DNA of 63,124 nucleotides from Acidobacteriota bacterium (GTDB lineage Bacteria; Acidobacteriota; UBA4820; DSQY01): positions 1 through 63,124 of the forward strand of contig JAJYCJ010000006.1 of assembly GCA_021778515.1 (NCBI GenBank), in the 5' to 3' direction. Numbering within the stretch: position 1 is the first letter of the stretch; each line of letters opens with the position of its first letter. The translations under genes were made by a program, and so were the position numbers. Below are positions 10,601-16,794 of this stretch, one piece after another. A model generated the notes under the pieces. The model did no database searches. It worked only from the letters and a program-made list of their open reading frames with translations, and was not told where the DNA came from.

Positions 10601-10878
10601 TAAGGCATATACGCATTCATGCCAACCGCAGTGTCCACGGTCTGTGGCGAAAAGGGTGCTGGCGCGGGTGGCGGCTGCAGGCTCTGGCCCCATACCACAC
10701 TTCCCCAGAGAATCCCCAAGGTCACGACGAGGAACCGTCCTCGAAGGATCCTGATATTTGACAGATGTAGCGCCTGCCGCCCCTTTGCGCTGACGCCCGC
10801 CAGCGATGCCACGATCCAGCGGAGGTACGCCACCACTCGCGCGCTGCCGCGCGCCGCCTGCCCCTTCCCCATTTCCAT
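1618..10878 (-). CDS. giant YD-repeat (RHS-type) surface protein with inserted adhesion-like domains and a unique C-terminal tip
   Basis: 3086 residues. Start chosen at the ATG at 10878, preceded by GAGGGGG at a good distance; in-frame ATGs at 10893 and 10872 are alternatives. A hydrophobic signal segment occurs unusually late (residues 41-65, FLVVTLGILWG). Residues about 80-1490 carry many YD/RHS repeats (YDALG, YDPLGRL, YDSRGR types). The RHS core is then interrupted (about 1493-2705) by carboxypeptidase-regulatory-like repeats (SGTVTLNGSGLSGVTV type), two PKD domains (about 1589-1757), two near-identical bacterial-repeat units and a discoidin/CBM-like segment starting NPGFESGTSGW. The RHS core resumes at YYYVWDQVGSVRVV and ends at NPVVFADPTGH (residue 2821). 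The last 265 residues are a Gly/Ala-rich hydrophobic tip with no recognised catalytic motif. RHS shells of this kind enclose and deliver C-terminal toxins; here the toxin role is inferred. The coupled small gene at 1621 supports it. Confidence 0.85.
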   Translation of the reverse strand: MEMGKGQAARGSARVVAYLRWIVASLAGVSAKGRQALHLSNIRILRGRFLVVTLGILWGSVVWGQSLQPPPAPAPFSPQTVDTAVGMNAYMPYQDFGHGEEINIANGTLVVSHSFGVPLPQNLGASLSPTFYYNSKVSEAAYSNSLQSADLPYGPVGMGWTLSYGRVFERGLADPSGQGLFVREFFFFMDHTGAEHRLYYGSSPYCQNISATDPPHAGWYYTDDSSYIRAYYYDNIANTSDPNNNLWFIYYPNGMILVAGATASNGYIAPQISNNAVSNKFSNGWYVTEIDDRAGNKIAIGYEAFNPPAQPFGGAIAAITDEFGRQVVFDYGSEAGQPFMLLSISAGGTSEVYSYSMVSFQDGHSEYPELTQVTDAVGQRTSYAYASGIPPVDTHLTSITYPTGAVSSYIYASSLPPGEISLIEDDDVATRTLTLHPVDPTGRISGTASNVLVWTFDHNQTENTYLNDTAETRPIPVTDPMGRIEVHYITDGNGGLRAGKELHDLLLAPGTVYSTSSPQMTGCVYRVDKYYSHGDNAQGQGDVHLCYDDSQNPPTPIQQGNPRVREVFEGQYNGSEQLWSRDTSSLGWNGFGTYLFSQTTGTGLPAQTPVEVACRAMTLENTTPDLAASGTDPRTTVYQLDRVVQQDTGTATAALSGVSSESDSELTDPPVSGQQTFNGQFKAEQWTYDSSSSLGLPSSHTSYEQVQASFVFDFTNLDFPNPVQPGGGDQAQAFTYTTDPNDLGNLESEQFQGGDAGHGYTQNFAWESGVVHSEWRTVNTADPTHPEYGYNDFTRTIDSSTSRILSQADPNQLATSFQYDAIGRITRVTPPPGPWGSEAPTQIAYPNPNTIERYKGSGANPELSPGSSTPLPSNTDLYSVTTLDDLGRPWRTDTVMPPASGSGYTWSEKITLYAPWGAAVFQSLPYAYGSVTTTLNPTISGLVETGSTFGMAAPANASGEGYGTWTTPFAGATGAQPFQGTLDPFYRISEVLGPDGSHRDVAYPEIAAQGPTTQVTINDINAAPGSGSGLSGTTTYVRDALGRLLSVSPSTGAQATYTYDGLNHLTQVALASSSGTVHQANRTFTYDALGLLRQAALPEKGTLLYVQYDAGGHLIQFEDAAGRIYTSEYDSRGRAITLSEGGQIWRQWFYDEPGHGESNGRLTRADSENGQIEESWTYNGMSGRLSQASLLLNLSGLPTAGYTASLTYDTQGEVTQETDVRGSAVSVSTNISYNYGLPVAKVFSDGPGITGITYWPSGAVDTLSFANGTSTQFSEDAQTGRLSDITWGTGTGTITEPLWDSGNYQYDGIGDVIAEGADTFGYDPLGRLQQATVYHPHGTGTPVSFQYSFDDFGNLRGRTVSSPSASLPNLTFTPDTSTNRLTSFTANSGTGSQTHTPVYGGGGTAPGNMTNDGVNALAYDPLNCIVAVTPPGGGTPLAYHYDAAGERVAVGNGAGVTYFFRAGSQVRLQENFPSVTNPSQSNAKAFLYIGGHLATSEEGGVGGTGGAYSISGTVTLNGSGLSGVTVTAGSATGTTNSSGAYTISGLANGTYTVTPVLSGYTFSPASASETVNGANVTGVTFTATATTALAASASASPVSGRAPLTVVFTGSATGGTPPYTYAWAFGDGATGSGASATHTYTAAGTYTAALTVTDSANPQASASSAQTISVSAPSSLSVTASITPLSGSAPLNVTYSASASGGTAPYSYSWSFGDGGSSAASSGTYNYLAAGSYPASCTVTDGASHTASQSFTVTVMAATYSIAGAVTLNGSGLQGVTVSAVAGGTYTISGTITYNGSGLSGVTVTAGSASAQTTSSGAYAISGLANGTYTVTPSLSGYTFSPASASETVNGVNVTGVNFTAAKAGGAYSISGKFTINGMPSPSGIPVTLSGAASGSTTTNGGAYSFTGLGNGSYTVTAGQPTGIVITYLKNPKTTTINGSSVTVNFFGSVCRKCSSGTVALTDGTPVAGVSVSAANASASTDATGLYILQPPGGGSGNGAGVEGTIVPSMPGYNFTPSGGRPCDSQHRTQQEFTAVPQGQGAVRGAGRTGAREPQPALAPGRSGLIVEHALAGKVRLPEAGSTGTTGSDGSYTIGGLANGSYTVTPSLSGYTFSPASASETVSGGNVTGVNFTATAAGGSHTITASAGTGGTISPSGSVSVSSGGSQTFTIGANSGYQIASVVVDGTNQGAIASYTFSNVTANHTITASYSAVATYSISGTVTLSGAGLSGVRVTAGAGSGTTSSTGAYTISGLVNGTYTVTPNLSGYTFTPSSTSVTINGTNQSGVNFTATAAGGSYTITASAGTGGTISPSGSVSVSSGGSQTFTIGANSGYQIASVVVDGTNQGAIASYTFSNVTANHTITASFSAVTTYTISGTVGGAVTSGVAISLTGTATAGTTTGTGGTYSFTGLANGSYTVTPSLSGYTFSPANTSVTISGASQTNINFTATSTAQQLLQNPGFESGTSGWTINTSPNSHMVVTTTTAQTTPHSGYYMAILGGGINGGYYSGQTDVVKQTVTIPATATSATLSFWVAIYTQEAGTTAKDYLYVEVLTTGGTVLQTPVTLSNVNAGGWRQEQATISVSSLLGQAVQIRFRAVTNSDAYGTAFILDDTALTVTTGSQVASLARPGGPGEVGRQAGARAVPSGERTAGGESFGVQADGGPGPSPFGRGEGCDGLEQGQSGSMAGEAAPEGAAQPEAALANETVYYYVWDQVGSVRVVANAAGAIVEEHDYEPYGQEMPPPTQSAYALIHYAGQERDDLTGNGTDTMDDMHYRFYGALMERFYSPDDVVGNPADPQSWNLYSYVEGNPVVFADPTGHFGPRPPVAVPMETEDNYLDSTIWQDISIDPLQAAVQMYGQGDSWLQACVNSGLSDSLSMSQLGFTYVETTGTSSYSNGEIQASLYANTGGSSSSGWEFTGDMNAILAGAGSAAAEVGLEHWLSHAPMAMEYGGPLASAVVNSGMTPLGMDARNALSYGAPVAGAAYGLWSAGSYVTSDLWGNAGSAAAWEHGAGGATSTGLTMLLEGGGATLGEVGLLGTTGFAPGAFGLGWAVGAGFRMWMPDAANEAIGNSELWMFEQGGFTP
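3781..4467 (-). repeat. two 216-bp nearly identical units inside the RHS protein gene
   Basis: Positions 3781-3996 and 4252-4467 are the same sequence with only two visible differences (near 3882/4353 and 3986/4457), spaced 471 bp apart. Each encodes a repeat containing GGTISPSGSVSVSSGGSQ and VVVDGTNQGAIASY. The identity at DNA level points to recent duplication or gene conversion within the gene. Confidence 0.9.
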
Positions 10879-11641
10879 GGTGATCCCCCTCATCTCTCTT
10901 GTTCATCCCTCACGGCTGCTCTCCCGGTATGGGGAGCCTCCAGGCAGAGGGCGCGGGCTTTCCAATTTCTACGTTATCAAGATATGTTTTTTGGCAACAT
11001 CCGTGCCGTTCCGGCACCGGGCGTGACATGACATGGTACACAGAACGGAGTTCCCGGTCAGTCGGTCACGCCGACTTCGGCCCTCGTTTAGTTTCATGCC
11101 GCTAGTAGCGGCCCGCCACTGGACCGCGCCGCGAGGGCATGAGCACCGCGTTCTCGCGTCAACATGGCGCGCCACTCCGACACCGAAGGCCACCTTGGCC
11201 TGCCACACGGGCCGCACCTTGTCGGCAACCGCAGGAGCATCGGTAATCACCACATGGGCTCTCCGCTCTCCTAGGCCACGTTCGGACGGGCCTGGAAGGG
11301 CGCCCGCCGCCGGCGTGGTCCCGCGCCCTGCAACCGCCGAGATCGAGGCGAGTACTCTTAGACCCAAATTCGGCGGTTGAAATGCGGGTGGCTTCGACCA
11401 AGGTTCAGGTTCACGGGAGGAGACATTGTTTCTTGGACGGGGAGGGCCGAGGGCTTTCTCCTCCGATTCGCAGGCCAAAGCCTGCCGAATCGTCGCCTTG
11501 CCCTCCGGGGCCCCGCCCTACGGGCAACCCGTTGGGGCCCCACCCCGCCCTTGGGGCTTCCTCCCCCGGATCAAGTCCGGGGGCGGAGGCAACGCAAGTC
11601 TTAACGCATTTCTGTAACGGGTAGCGTCCTACAAGCGAGCC
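10879..11641. other. intergenic, no supported gene
   Basis: Upstream of the RHS gene. It contains a GTGCCG-TTC-CGGCAC hairpin near 11000 and several overlapping open frames on both strands (for example around 11033-11380 and 10969-11478) that are Arg/Pro/Ser-rich and look like chance frames of GC-rich DNA. I see no clear promoter for the RHS gene. Confidence 0.45.
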
Positions 11642-11955
11642 AATGTTGCAACCTTCTGCCGTGTTTGCGGCGATCTCTGCCCGGGCATACTCACAGGGAG
11701 CGCGTACCAGGACCCCTTTCGCCTCAAGCTGACGAGCTCGAACTTCCAGCACGGCAACCTCGGCTTCATCAACGGCGTTCAGGTGCCATCGAGCGCGTTC
11801 AAGGGGACCGATGCTACGACAGACCGGATACGGATGGTCCTCGGAGGCGGCAGCCAACTCAAGGCGATGGTGCCCAAGGGTTGGGCGGTCGCCATCACCA
11901 TCCAGAACCCGGACGGACATCAGTCGGCCAGCTTCAGCTTTACGAGGTGGCGCAA
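11642..11955 (+). pseudogene. remnant of a secreted beta-rich protein gene
   Basis: One frame reads as a believable protein piece (FRLKLTSSNFQHGN, GGGSQLKAMVPKGWAVAI, NPDGHQSASFSFT) of the kind found in IPT/TIG-like extracellular repeats. There is no start codon with a ribosome site, the frame runs into a TAA at 11615-11617 upstream, and composition becomes Arg-rich after about 11955. It looks like a truncated leftover at the edge of the accessory island. The family assignment is tentative. Confidence 0.4.
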
Positions 11956-12146
11956 CGGGGGGCAGGCCGGGATCGTGCGGGAATGCTCTTCGAGGCGTGC
12001 AGCGGCGGCACGCTGAGAACGTGCGTGGACAAGGGCGGTTGGCTCGGCTGGAACGCCACCGCCTGCCCGACAGGCCCGTGCGCGAACGCGACGACCTGCC
12101 GGGCGGCGAACTCGAACGCGTCCTGCACGCAGGTCGGCCCTAGGTG

Positions 12147-13451
12147 TTACCATGACTCCCCCCTCTCTTCAAGCCCTTCGGGCCGCCGCGGCCTCTCCAT
12201 CCTGATGTCCTCCCGGGTGGGCAGTCCGTCGCCTCCCCGCGCGCCGTGGGGATCACGCGTGGCCGATTCAACTTCGCGCATGAGGTTGGCCACGAGCCCG
12301 CCCGCCTCGCGGCCGGCCATCTTGCCGACGGTAGTGGCCACGGCGGCCTCGGCCCGCCCGGCGTTCTCTTCGAGGCGGCTGGTGATGCGGTCGGGAGTGG
12401 CAGAGTAGAGCTTGGCCGCGGAGACCTCCGTGTGGTCGAGTCCGTGCTGGTCCTTGAAGCTGAACCGGTAGAGGCCGTCCTCGCCCAGCCGGGCGGTCAC
12501 GCCGCGGTCCCGGAGTCCTTCTGCGAAGGCCTCGTGGTTCTTGGCCGGGCGCAGGGCTTCGATGATCCGGCCCCGCAGGTCCCTCTGCCAGGAGTAGCGG
12601 TCCGATCGTTCGTCCTTCAGCCGGCGCCGGTAACCCTCCGGATCGCGCCGGAGCTGTTCCTTCTGCTGGCCGAACTTCTCCAGCAGGCCCCGCCGCTGGT
12701 AGGGCTCCCCGAGCTTGACCTCGCGGATGGCCCGTTGCCTGCCCGTCTCGTCGGTCATGGCGTAGCTGTACTTCCCTCCCCGTATCCTCAGCTCGACGCC
12801 CTGCTTCTTGAGCCGGCCTCTGAACTCCTCCTCGGAGAAGGCCCGGCGTCCCGCCTCGCGGATGCGGTCCTGGAGATCCAGCTTCCAGGAGTAGCGCCCG
12901 CCTCCCCGCTCGGCCTGCCGGAGAAATTTGTCGCTCGGCCGGTGCGGGTCCCTCACCCGGTCCAGCTCCCGCTGGATGCCGTGATTTCTCGCCAGCCGGT
13001 CGTTCACGTCTCGGAGGCGGTCCAGGTTGTGGTTGTCGTGGTGATACTTCCTGCCATCGCAGCCGGTGGCATTCCAGAGCACATGCACGTGCGGGTGCCC
13101 CTTCTCCCCGTGGACCACCACGAGGTAGTCGTGTTTCTGGGCAATCCCCACCTCCCGTGCCCACTCTTCACCGTAGTCCCCGAGCTTCCCGAGATCGGGT
13201 GGCCCGTCCGGACGGGCCAGGTCCCCGAGGTCGTTCCGCTCGAAGCTGATGGCGACGTGATAATACTGGCGGCCTCCCTCCTGCTCGAATTGGCTTCTGG
13301 CCGATTTAAACTCCCGCTCGACGGACTCCGCGCTCCGCCCGGTCACGTTGCCCCCCACGGCCTGGACGCGGTTGCGCGCCTCGTTCTGGTTGAGGAGATA
13401 GGAGATCATCTTGGAGCTGTCGCCTCCGACCGAGATCTTGAGGATGGGCAT
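12147..13451 (-). CDS. relaxase (MobA/VirD2-type HUH nuclease)
   Basis: 434 residues. Relaxases nick one strand at the origin of transfer, stay covalently bound through a tyrosine, and pilot the strand into a recipient. The N-terminal 160 residues carry the family signs: MPILKISVGG start, the YYHVAISF strand, and the metal-binding histidine cluster in GHPHVHVLWN. The region after that has Lys/Arg/Glu-rich helices (two similar segments near YSWKLDLQDRIREA and YSWQRDLRGRIIEA, an internal duplication) with no helicase or primase domain. It starts 3 nt after the mobC stop, so the two form an operon. No type IV secretion genes are present, so the element would be mobilisable rather than self-transmissible. 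The catalytic tyrosine is probably in the YLLN segment (about residue 18), which is inferred. Confidence 0.85.
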   Translation of the reverse strand: MPILKISVGGDSSKMISYLLNQNEARNRVQAVGGNVTGRSAESVEREFKSARSQFEQEGGRQYYHVAISFERNDLGDLARPDGPPDLGKLGDYGEEWAREVGIAQKHDYLVVVHGEKGHPHVHVLWNATGCDGRKYHHDNHNLDRLRDVNDRLARNHGIQRELDRVRDPHRPSDKFLRQAERGGGRYSWKLDLQDRIREAGRRAFSEEEFRGRLKKQGVELRIRGGKYSYAMTDETGRQRAIREVKLGEPYQRRGLLEKFGQQKEQLRRDPEGYRRRLKDERSDRYSWQRDLRGRIIEALRPAKNHEAFAEGLRDRGVTARLGEDGLYRFSFKDQHGLDHTEVSAAKLYSATPDRITSRLEENAGRAEAAVATTVGKMAGREAGGLVANLMREVESATRDPHGARGGDGLPTREDIRMERPRRPEGLEERGESW

Positions 13452-13454
13452 GGG

Positions 13455-13802
13455 TCATCCGAGGAGGATCGTGAGGAGCTCCTCCATGAGGACCCGGAGG
13501 GCGGTCACCTCTTGGAGATCCACCCGCCCCATATTGGCTTGGTGGGCAAGTTGGTTCAGGTTGCCGGAGAGACTTCGGATCGCTCGGTAGACTTCGTCGG
13601 GAAATTTGGGGACGGTCCGCAGGCGGGCGCCCATGATCAATCGCCGGGTGAGGGTGGCGGGCCGCTGGTTGGCGAGGCGCGCGAGCCCCTTGAGATGTTC
13701 GTACTCCTCCCGCGTCAGGCGCACATGGACCCGGTAGGGCCGGAGGCGAACCGATGCTGGAGGATCGCGCGGGATATCCGGAGGAAGGGCTGGTTCCGTC
13801 AT
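13455..13802 (-). CDS. MobC-like relaxosome accessory protein
   Basis: 115 residues, starting at an ATG 7 nt after AAGGAG. The pattern VHVRLTREEYEHLKGLA...RPATLTRRLI followed by LSGNLNQLAHQAN is characteristic of plasmid MobC proteins, which have a ribbon-helix-helix-like DNA-binding part and bind or melt oriT for the relaxase. It lies directly upstream of the relaxase, the usual order in mobilisation cassettes. Its own upstream region (13803-13996) is the likely place for oriT. Confidence 0.8.
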   Translation of the reverse strand: MTEPALPPDIPRDPPASVRLRPYRVHVRLTREEYEHLKGLARLANQRPATLTRRLIMGARLRTVPKFPDEVYRAIRSLSGNLNQLAHQANMGRVDLQEVTALRVLMEELLTILLG

Positions 13803-13996
13803 GCTGGGACTCCTTTCTGAACGGGGGGCCGGGGCGGAGCCCTGGCATCCGCCCGGAGAGGAGGGGGCAGCCCTCCGGCTCCGGGCGGCAACGGCGCACG
13901 TCAGGGCGCCCGTTGCGCTGCTTGCGCTCCTGACTTCGACGGTCCTCCCAGCCCCGTTTGGGGTCCTTGGGCCATCGGCGAAGGCATGGCGTCCAC
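13803..13996. other. candidate oriT region upstream of mobC
   Basis: This 194-nt gap holds a perfect 10-bp inverted repeat (CCGCCCGGAG at 13849-13858 and its complement at 13879-13888) with further GC-rich dyads, plus GTCAGG and CCTGAC about 23 nt apart near 13910-13935. Transfer origins commonly lie beside mobC and consist of an inverted repeat next to the nick site. I cannot identify a nick sequence, so this is positional inference. Confidence 0.3.
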
Positions 13997-15154
13997 CTAG
14001 GGCAGAGCAGCACTTGCAGGCGGGGATTCGCCGGAGGCATCCGCCTCCGTCCCCCCGTTCAGCCGATTGACCGCCCTCTCCTGGAAATCCCTCTGGGCAC
14101 TCCGGGTCTCATCCCGAAGCTCGATCCGCCCATCCTGGGAGAGCTCCTCCCGGAGGCAGTGGAAGGCCCAGGCGCCGGGGTTCTTCGGGTGCGGTTCTTG
14201 CTGGAAATGCTCAAACGCTTTCCGGGCATTCTGAAGAGTGCAGCCGTGTTTCGCCAGGCAATGCACCTGATCCAGGGTCAGGCCCGAATCGCCCGGCGAG
14301 GTCCTCTGGTGCCGGTCCCGGCGCTGCATGGGGAAATGGGCCATGATGTAGCCCGCCACCTCGGATGGTGAGAGCTTGAGCTCCACTCTCTGCGCGATGG
14401 CCCGCAAAGAGAGCATCTCCGAATCCTCTGCATGCGCTCTTGTCCGTTTATCCGAATCGCCTTGGGGTCGGACCGGCTCCCCGGGGGCTCGGGGAACCCC
14501 GCACGAGGGGATCCGCTCCGCCAAGGAATCGGGATTCGGAAAGGGGGAATCCGGAATCAGGGAATCGGGATTCGGAGAGAGGGAATCCGGAATCAGGGAA
14601 TCGGGAATCAGGAATCCGGAATCAGCCGGGCCGGAACCGTGCGACACCGGGGCGCGTTCGGTGCTGCTTCCGGTCTCCTCCGGTGCCCAGCCGGGGCGAG
14701 TCTGGTTCGGGTCCGGTGCTGACACCAGACTGGTACCGTGCTGGGATGGAACCGGCTCATCCGGTGCCGGCGGTCCTGAAGGGCCAGCCCCGTTTTCGCC
14801 CGAGACCGGAACCGGACCGGCAGGGTGCTGGCCCGATGCCGGCAGGGTGCTCGCAGGCTCCTTGATGTGGGGGTTCTGGTGCCGATGCCAGGTCGTAACC
14901 TGGAGGAGGCGTAGACCGTCCACCTCGTAGCGCTGGATGAACCGCCGCTTCGCCAGTTCTTCCAGGAGGGCATCGACGTCGCAGTCATCGTAGGGAAAGA
15001 GCTGGGCCTTGATCCTTTTCGGCCGGTCCTCCAACCGCCCCTCGCGGTCGGCCAGCGTCCAGAGGCCCGCGAAGAGCAGGCGGCCCAAGGGAGGAACCTC
15101 GGCGAGCAGATCGTTCGTGAAGAAGCCTGGCTTGAGGTTGCGTGAGCGTGCCAT
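13997..15154 (-). CDS. phage/plasmid replication-type protein with a repeat linker
   Basis: 385 residues. The N-terminal 105 residues (LKPGFFTNDLLAEVPPL, LFAGLWTLADREGRLEDRP, then LLQVTTWHRHQNPH) match the winged-helix-like start of replication organiser proteins found in phages and integrated elements. A low-complexity Pro/Ser/Gly linker follows, with IPDSL/NPDSL repeats at about residues 176-210. The C-terminal part is helical with two Cys and conserved-looking LTLDQVHCLAKHGCTLQNARKAFEHF. A role in starting element replication is inferred from this architecture and from its place between the HTH gene and mobC. No helicase or nuclease motif is visible. GGGAG about 10 nt before the ATG is an acceptable ribosome site. 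Confidence 0.6.
   Translation of the reverse strand: MARSRNLKPGFFTNDLLAEVPPLGRLLFAGLWTLADREGRLEDRPKRIKAQLFPYDDCDVDALLEELAKRRFIQRYEVDGLRLLQVTTWHRHQNPHIKEPASTLPASGQHPAGPVPVSGENGAGPSGPPAPDEPVPSQHGTSLVSAPDPNQTRPGWAPEETGSSTERAPVSHGSGPADSGFLIPDSLIPDSLSPNPDSLIPDSPFPNPDSLAERIPSCGVPRAPGEPVRPQGDSDKRTRAHAEDSEMLSLRAIAQRVELKLSPSEVAGYIMAHFPMQRRDRHQRTSPGDSGLTLDQVHCLAKHGCTLQNARKAFEHFQQEPHPKNPGAWAFHCLREELSQDGRIELRDETRSAQRDFQERAVNRLNGGTEADASGESPPASAALP
14525..14626. repeat. GGAATC-type short tandem repeats within the replication gene
   Basis: About 100 bp of near-tandem units built from GGAATC, GGGATTC and ATCCGG, encoding the IPDSL linker. The array could be a set of iterons, since replication origins often lie inside the initiator gene, or a simple-sequence expansion of a flexible linker. 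The unit length wanders between 7 and 9 nt. Confidence 0.7.
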
Positions 15155-15177
15155 GGGATATCACTCCCTAACGGAGG

Positions 15178-15510
15178 TCACGCTTGGACTTCGGATTCTT
15201 TCACGGTCTCCTCGGCGGTATTCGTGTACACCCGGGCCGCCAGGTAGGCCTTGAGGTCGCTCAGCCGGTAGGCCACCCGCGCCTTCCGGCTCTCCCCGAG
15301 GCGCACATAAGGGATGCAGCCTTTGCCGCCCTTGAGCCGACGCACCCGCAACGTCTGCGGCTTGCACAGGAGAATCCGTGCGGCTTCCGCACTCGGGATG
15401 AGGATCTCGTCCTCACGCCAGATTTTGCCGCGGGGCGATTCCGGGATGATGTCCGTTGGTTCTGAGGGCTTGAATGGAATGAAACTCGGGGGGTTATCCG
15501 ACTTTGGCAT
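15178..15510 (-). CDS. helix-turn-helix (excisionase/MerR-like) DNA-binding protein
   Basis: 110 residues; ATG 7 nt after AAGGAGG. Residues about 36-90 form an HTH_17-type winged helix: LIPSAEAARILLCKPQTLRVRRLKGG then PYVRLGESRKARVAYRLSDLKAYLAARV, the pattern of excisionase and small element-encoded regulators. It is the first gene of the leftward cassette and 23 nt from the replication protein start. Likely roles are regulation of the cassette or help with excision. No integrase is visible in the window, so the excisionase reading is unproven. Confidence 0.7.
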   Translation of the reverse strand: MPKSDNPPSFIPFKPSEPTDIIPESPRGKIWREDEILIPSAEAARILLCKPQTLRVRRLKGGKGCIPYVRLGESRKARVAYRLSDLKAYLAARVYTNTAEETVKESEVQA

Positions 15511-15940
15511 GACTGAGCCTCCTTCAAGTGGTCCTACTGCTTCTGGGAGTCACACTTCAACCGTTCACCGATCGTCCGTTTCTGGCCAATCGCATGCGAT
15601 ACCGAGTTCCGTCTGATACTGGCAGGTGCTGGTTTAACTCGATCTTCCGGTCTCAGTTGATGGAGATCTCGCCCTCGGGAGGCGGGCCCTCCCTTCTGCC
15701 TTGTCTCCCCGTGCCACGCTCCGCCGCGAGACCTCTCGCTCCAAACCCGTGCCAAGGCAGCCTGAAAGGCTCTCTATCGAAGGCCAGCACCGGCTTGGCA
15801 ATGGACTTTCGACGAGAGGCTCCAGGCCCGACTTGCCCTGGGGCGGCCAAGAGAGTGGGCTCCCCTGGAACTCCTGAATGGCTATCATGATCAGCCTACT
15901 ACGCTCCTTCGCATCCCGATCAACGGCCGATTCCAAACCA

Positions 15941-15969
15941 TACATACGTCCTATTCTTCCATTTGTCAA
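15941..15969 (-). promoter_or_regulatory. sigma70-like promoter for the mobilisation cassette
   Basis: Read leftward: TTGACA (15969-15964), 17 nt, TATGTA (15946-15941). It lies in an AT-richer stretch with short direct repeats (TATACTCCT/TACACTCCT near 16001-16018, and AACTGAATTC/TTCAACTGAA around 16031-16048). It would leave a leader of about 420 nt before the HTH gene. Confidence 0.5.
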
Positions 15970-16543
15970 GCTTAGCTTAGTCAACTTGTTTAGGTTTCTT
16001 TATACTCCTGTACACTCCTTTCCAATAGAGTTAACTGAATTCAACTGAAGCACTCTGCTTGGCGTTTATAACGGTGGGTTCAGCAACCCATTGACGACTG
16101 GCCGTCCTCGATGGATCGCTCCCGTCCTCATCGAGAGGGAGTTCCAGGGCTCCATGACACTGGAGCCGGCTGGGGCGAGGCATGAAAAGATGCGGCTCTG
16201 GTTCCAGGGGATTGAGCCTTTCCCAACCGGGAAGGGCGTCGTGGATCGGGGCCGGCTGCCAGGACTCACCTTTCCTACTCCCCTGCCCGCACGGAGCCAG
16301 GGATGGATCAGCCTCCCAAGGCGCTCACGGCGACCACCAAGGCTGCTGCATTCCTCCTAGGCGCCACTCTGAACTGGTGGGTCCGCCAGGACCCCAACGG
16401 CCGGTGGCCACGGATGGGAACCCTTCGATACGCCCCTCGCTCCCTTCGAAGACTTTGCGAATAGAGGACTTCCTGTAGAAGTCCGCCCCTCCTCCCACCT
16501 GGCAATAGATACAACTCATTGAATTATAAGCACTTCCTCCACA

Positions 16544-16565
16544 CCGTGGAGCGGCGGTGGAGCGG
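16544..16565 (+). repeat. 22-bp direct repeat, copy 1 (one mismatch)
   Basis: Begins CCGTGGAGCG and ends GGTGGAGCGG. It differs from the other two copies at one base (16555, C instead of T). Confidence 0.8.
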
Positions 16566-16766
16566 CGAGGGTGAAGAAGGCGGTGCGCTCCCGCTCGGCG
16601 CCGGCAGGGCACCCTCGAAAACCTCCCGCAAGAGGTGACGACCCGGCCCGGGATTTTCTCCTCCAGCCACCCCGTCAGCCAGCCGAAGGAGCAGAGCCCG
16701 GTCATAGGAGAGGAAGGCCCCGCCAGGGGTTCCCCGCGGACCGCAAAAGGGAGGGAAAAATTGCTC

Positions 16767-16788
16767 CCGTGGAGCGGTGGTGGAGCGG
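16767..16788 (+). repeat. 22-bp direct repeat, copy 2
   Basis: Identical to the copy at 21507-21528. It sits 6 nt outside the 3' end of the group II intron. The two identical copies bracket the intron and the AAA/primase-helicase operon. Confidence 0.85.
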
Positions 16789-16794
16789 ATCGAC

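Larger units (their letters stand above)
15511..16794. other. long non-coding stretch of the island
   Basis: No protein I can support. Apart from the promoter above there are open frames (for example 15634-15984 leftward and 16325-16705 leftward) with no start signal and no recognisable domain. Two copies of the 22-bp direct repeat described below lie at its right end. Confidence 0.45.

Noticed and set aside
10969-11478. 169-residue leftward frame upstream of the RHS gene
   Set aside because: No start signal; Arg/Pro/Cys-rich text without hydrophobic core; other frames on both strands are equally open.
11426-11617. Insertion sequence between the RHS gene and the relaxase
   Set aside because: No transposase motif (DDE or HUH) and no terminal inverted repeats could be found in 10.9-12.1 kb.
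15634-15984. Possible 116-residue gene in the island
   Set aside because: No ribosome site, no recognisable domain, overlaps the promoter, and composition drifts to Arg/Ser/Pro.
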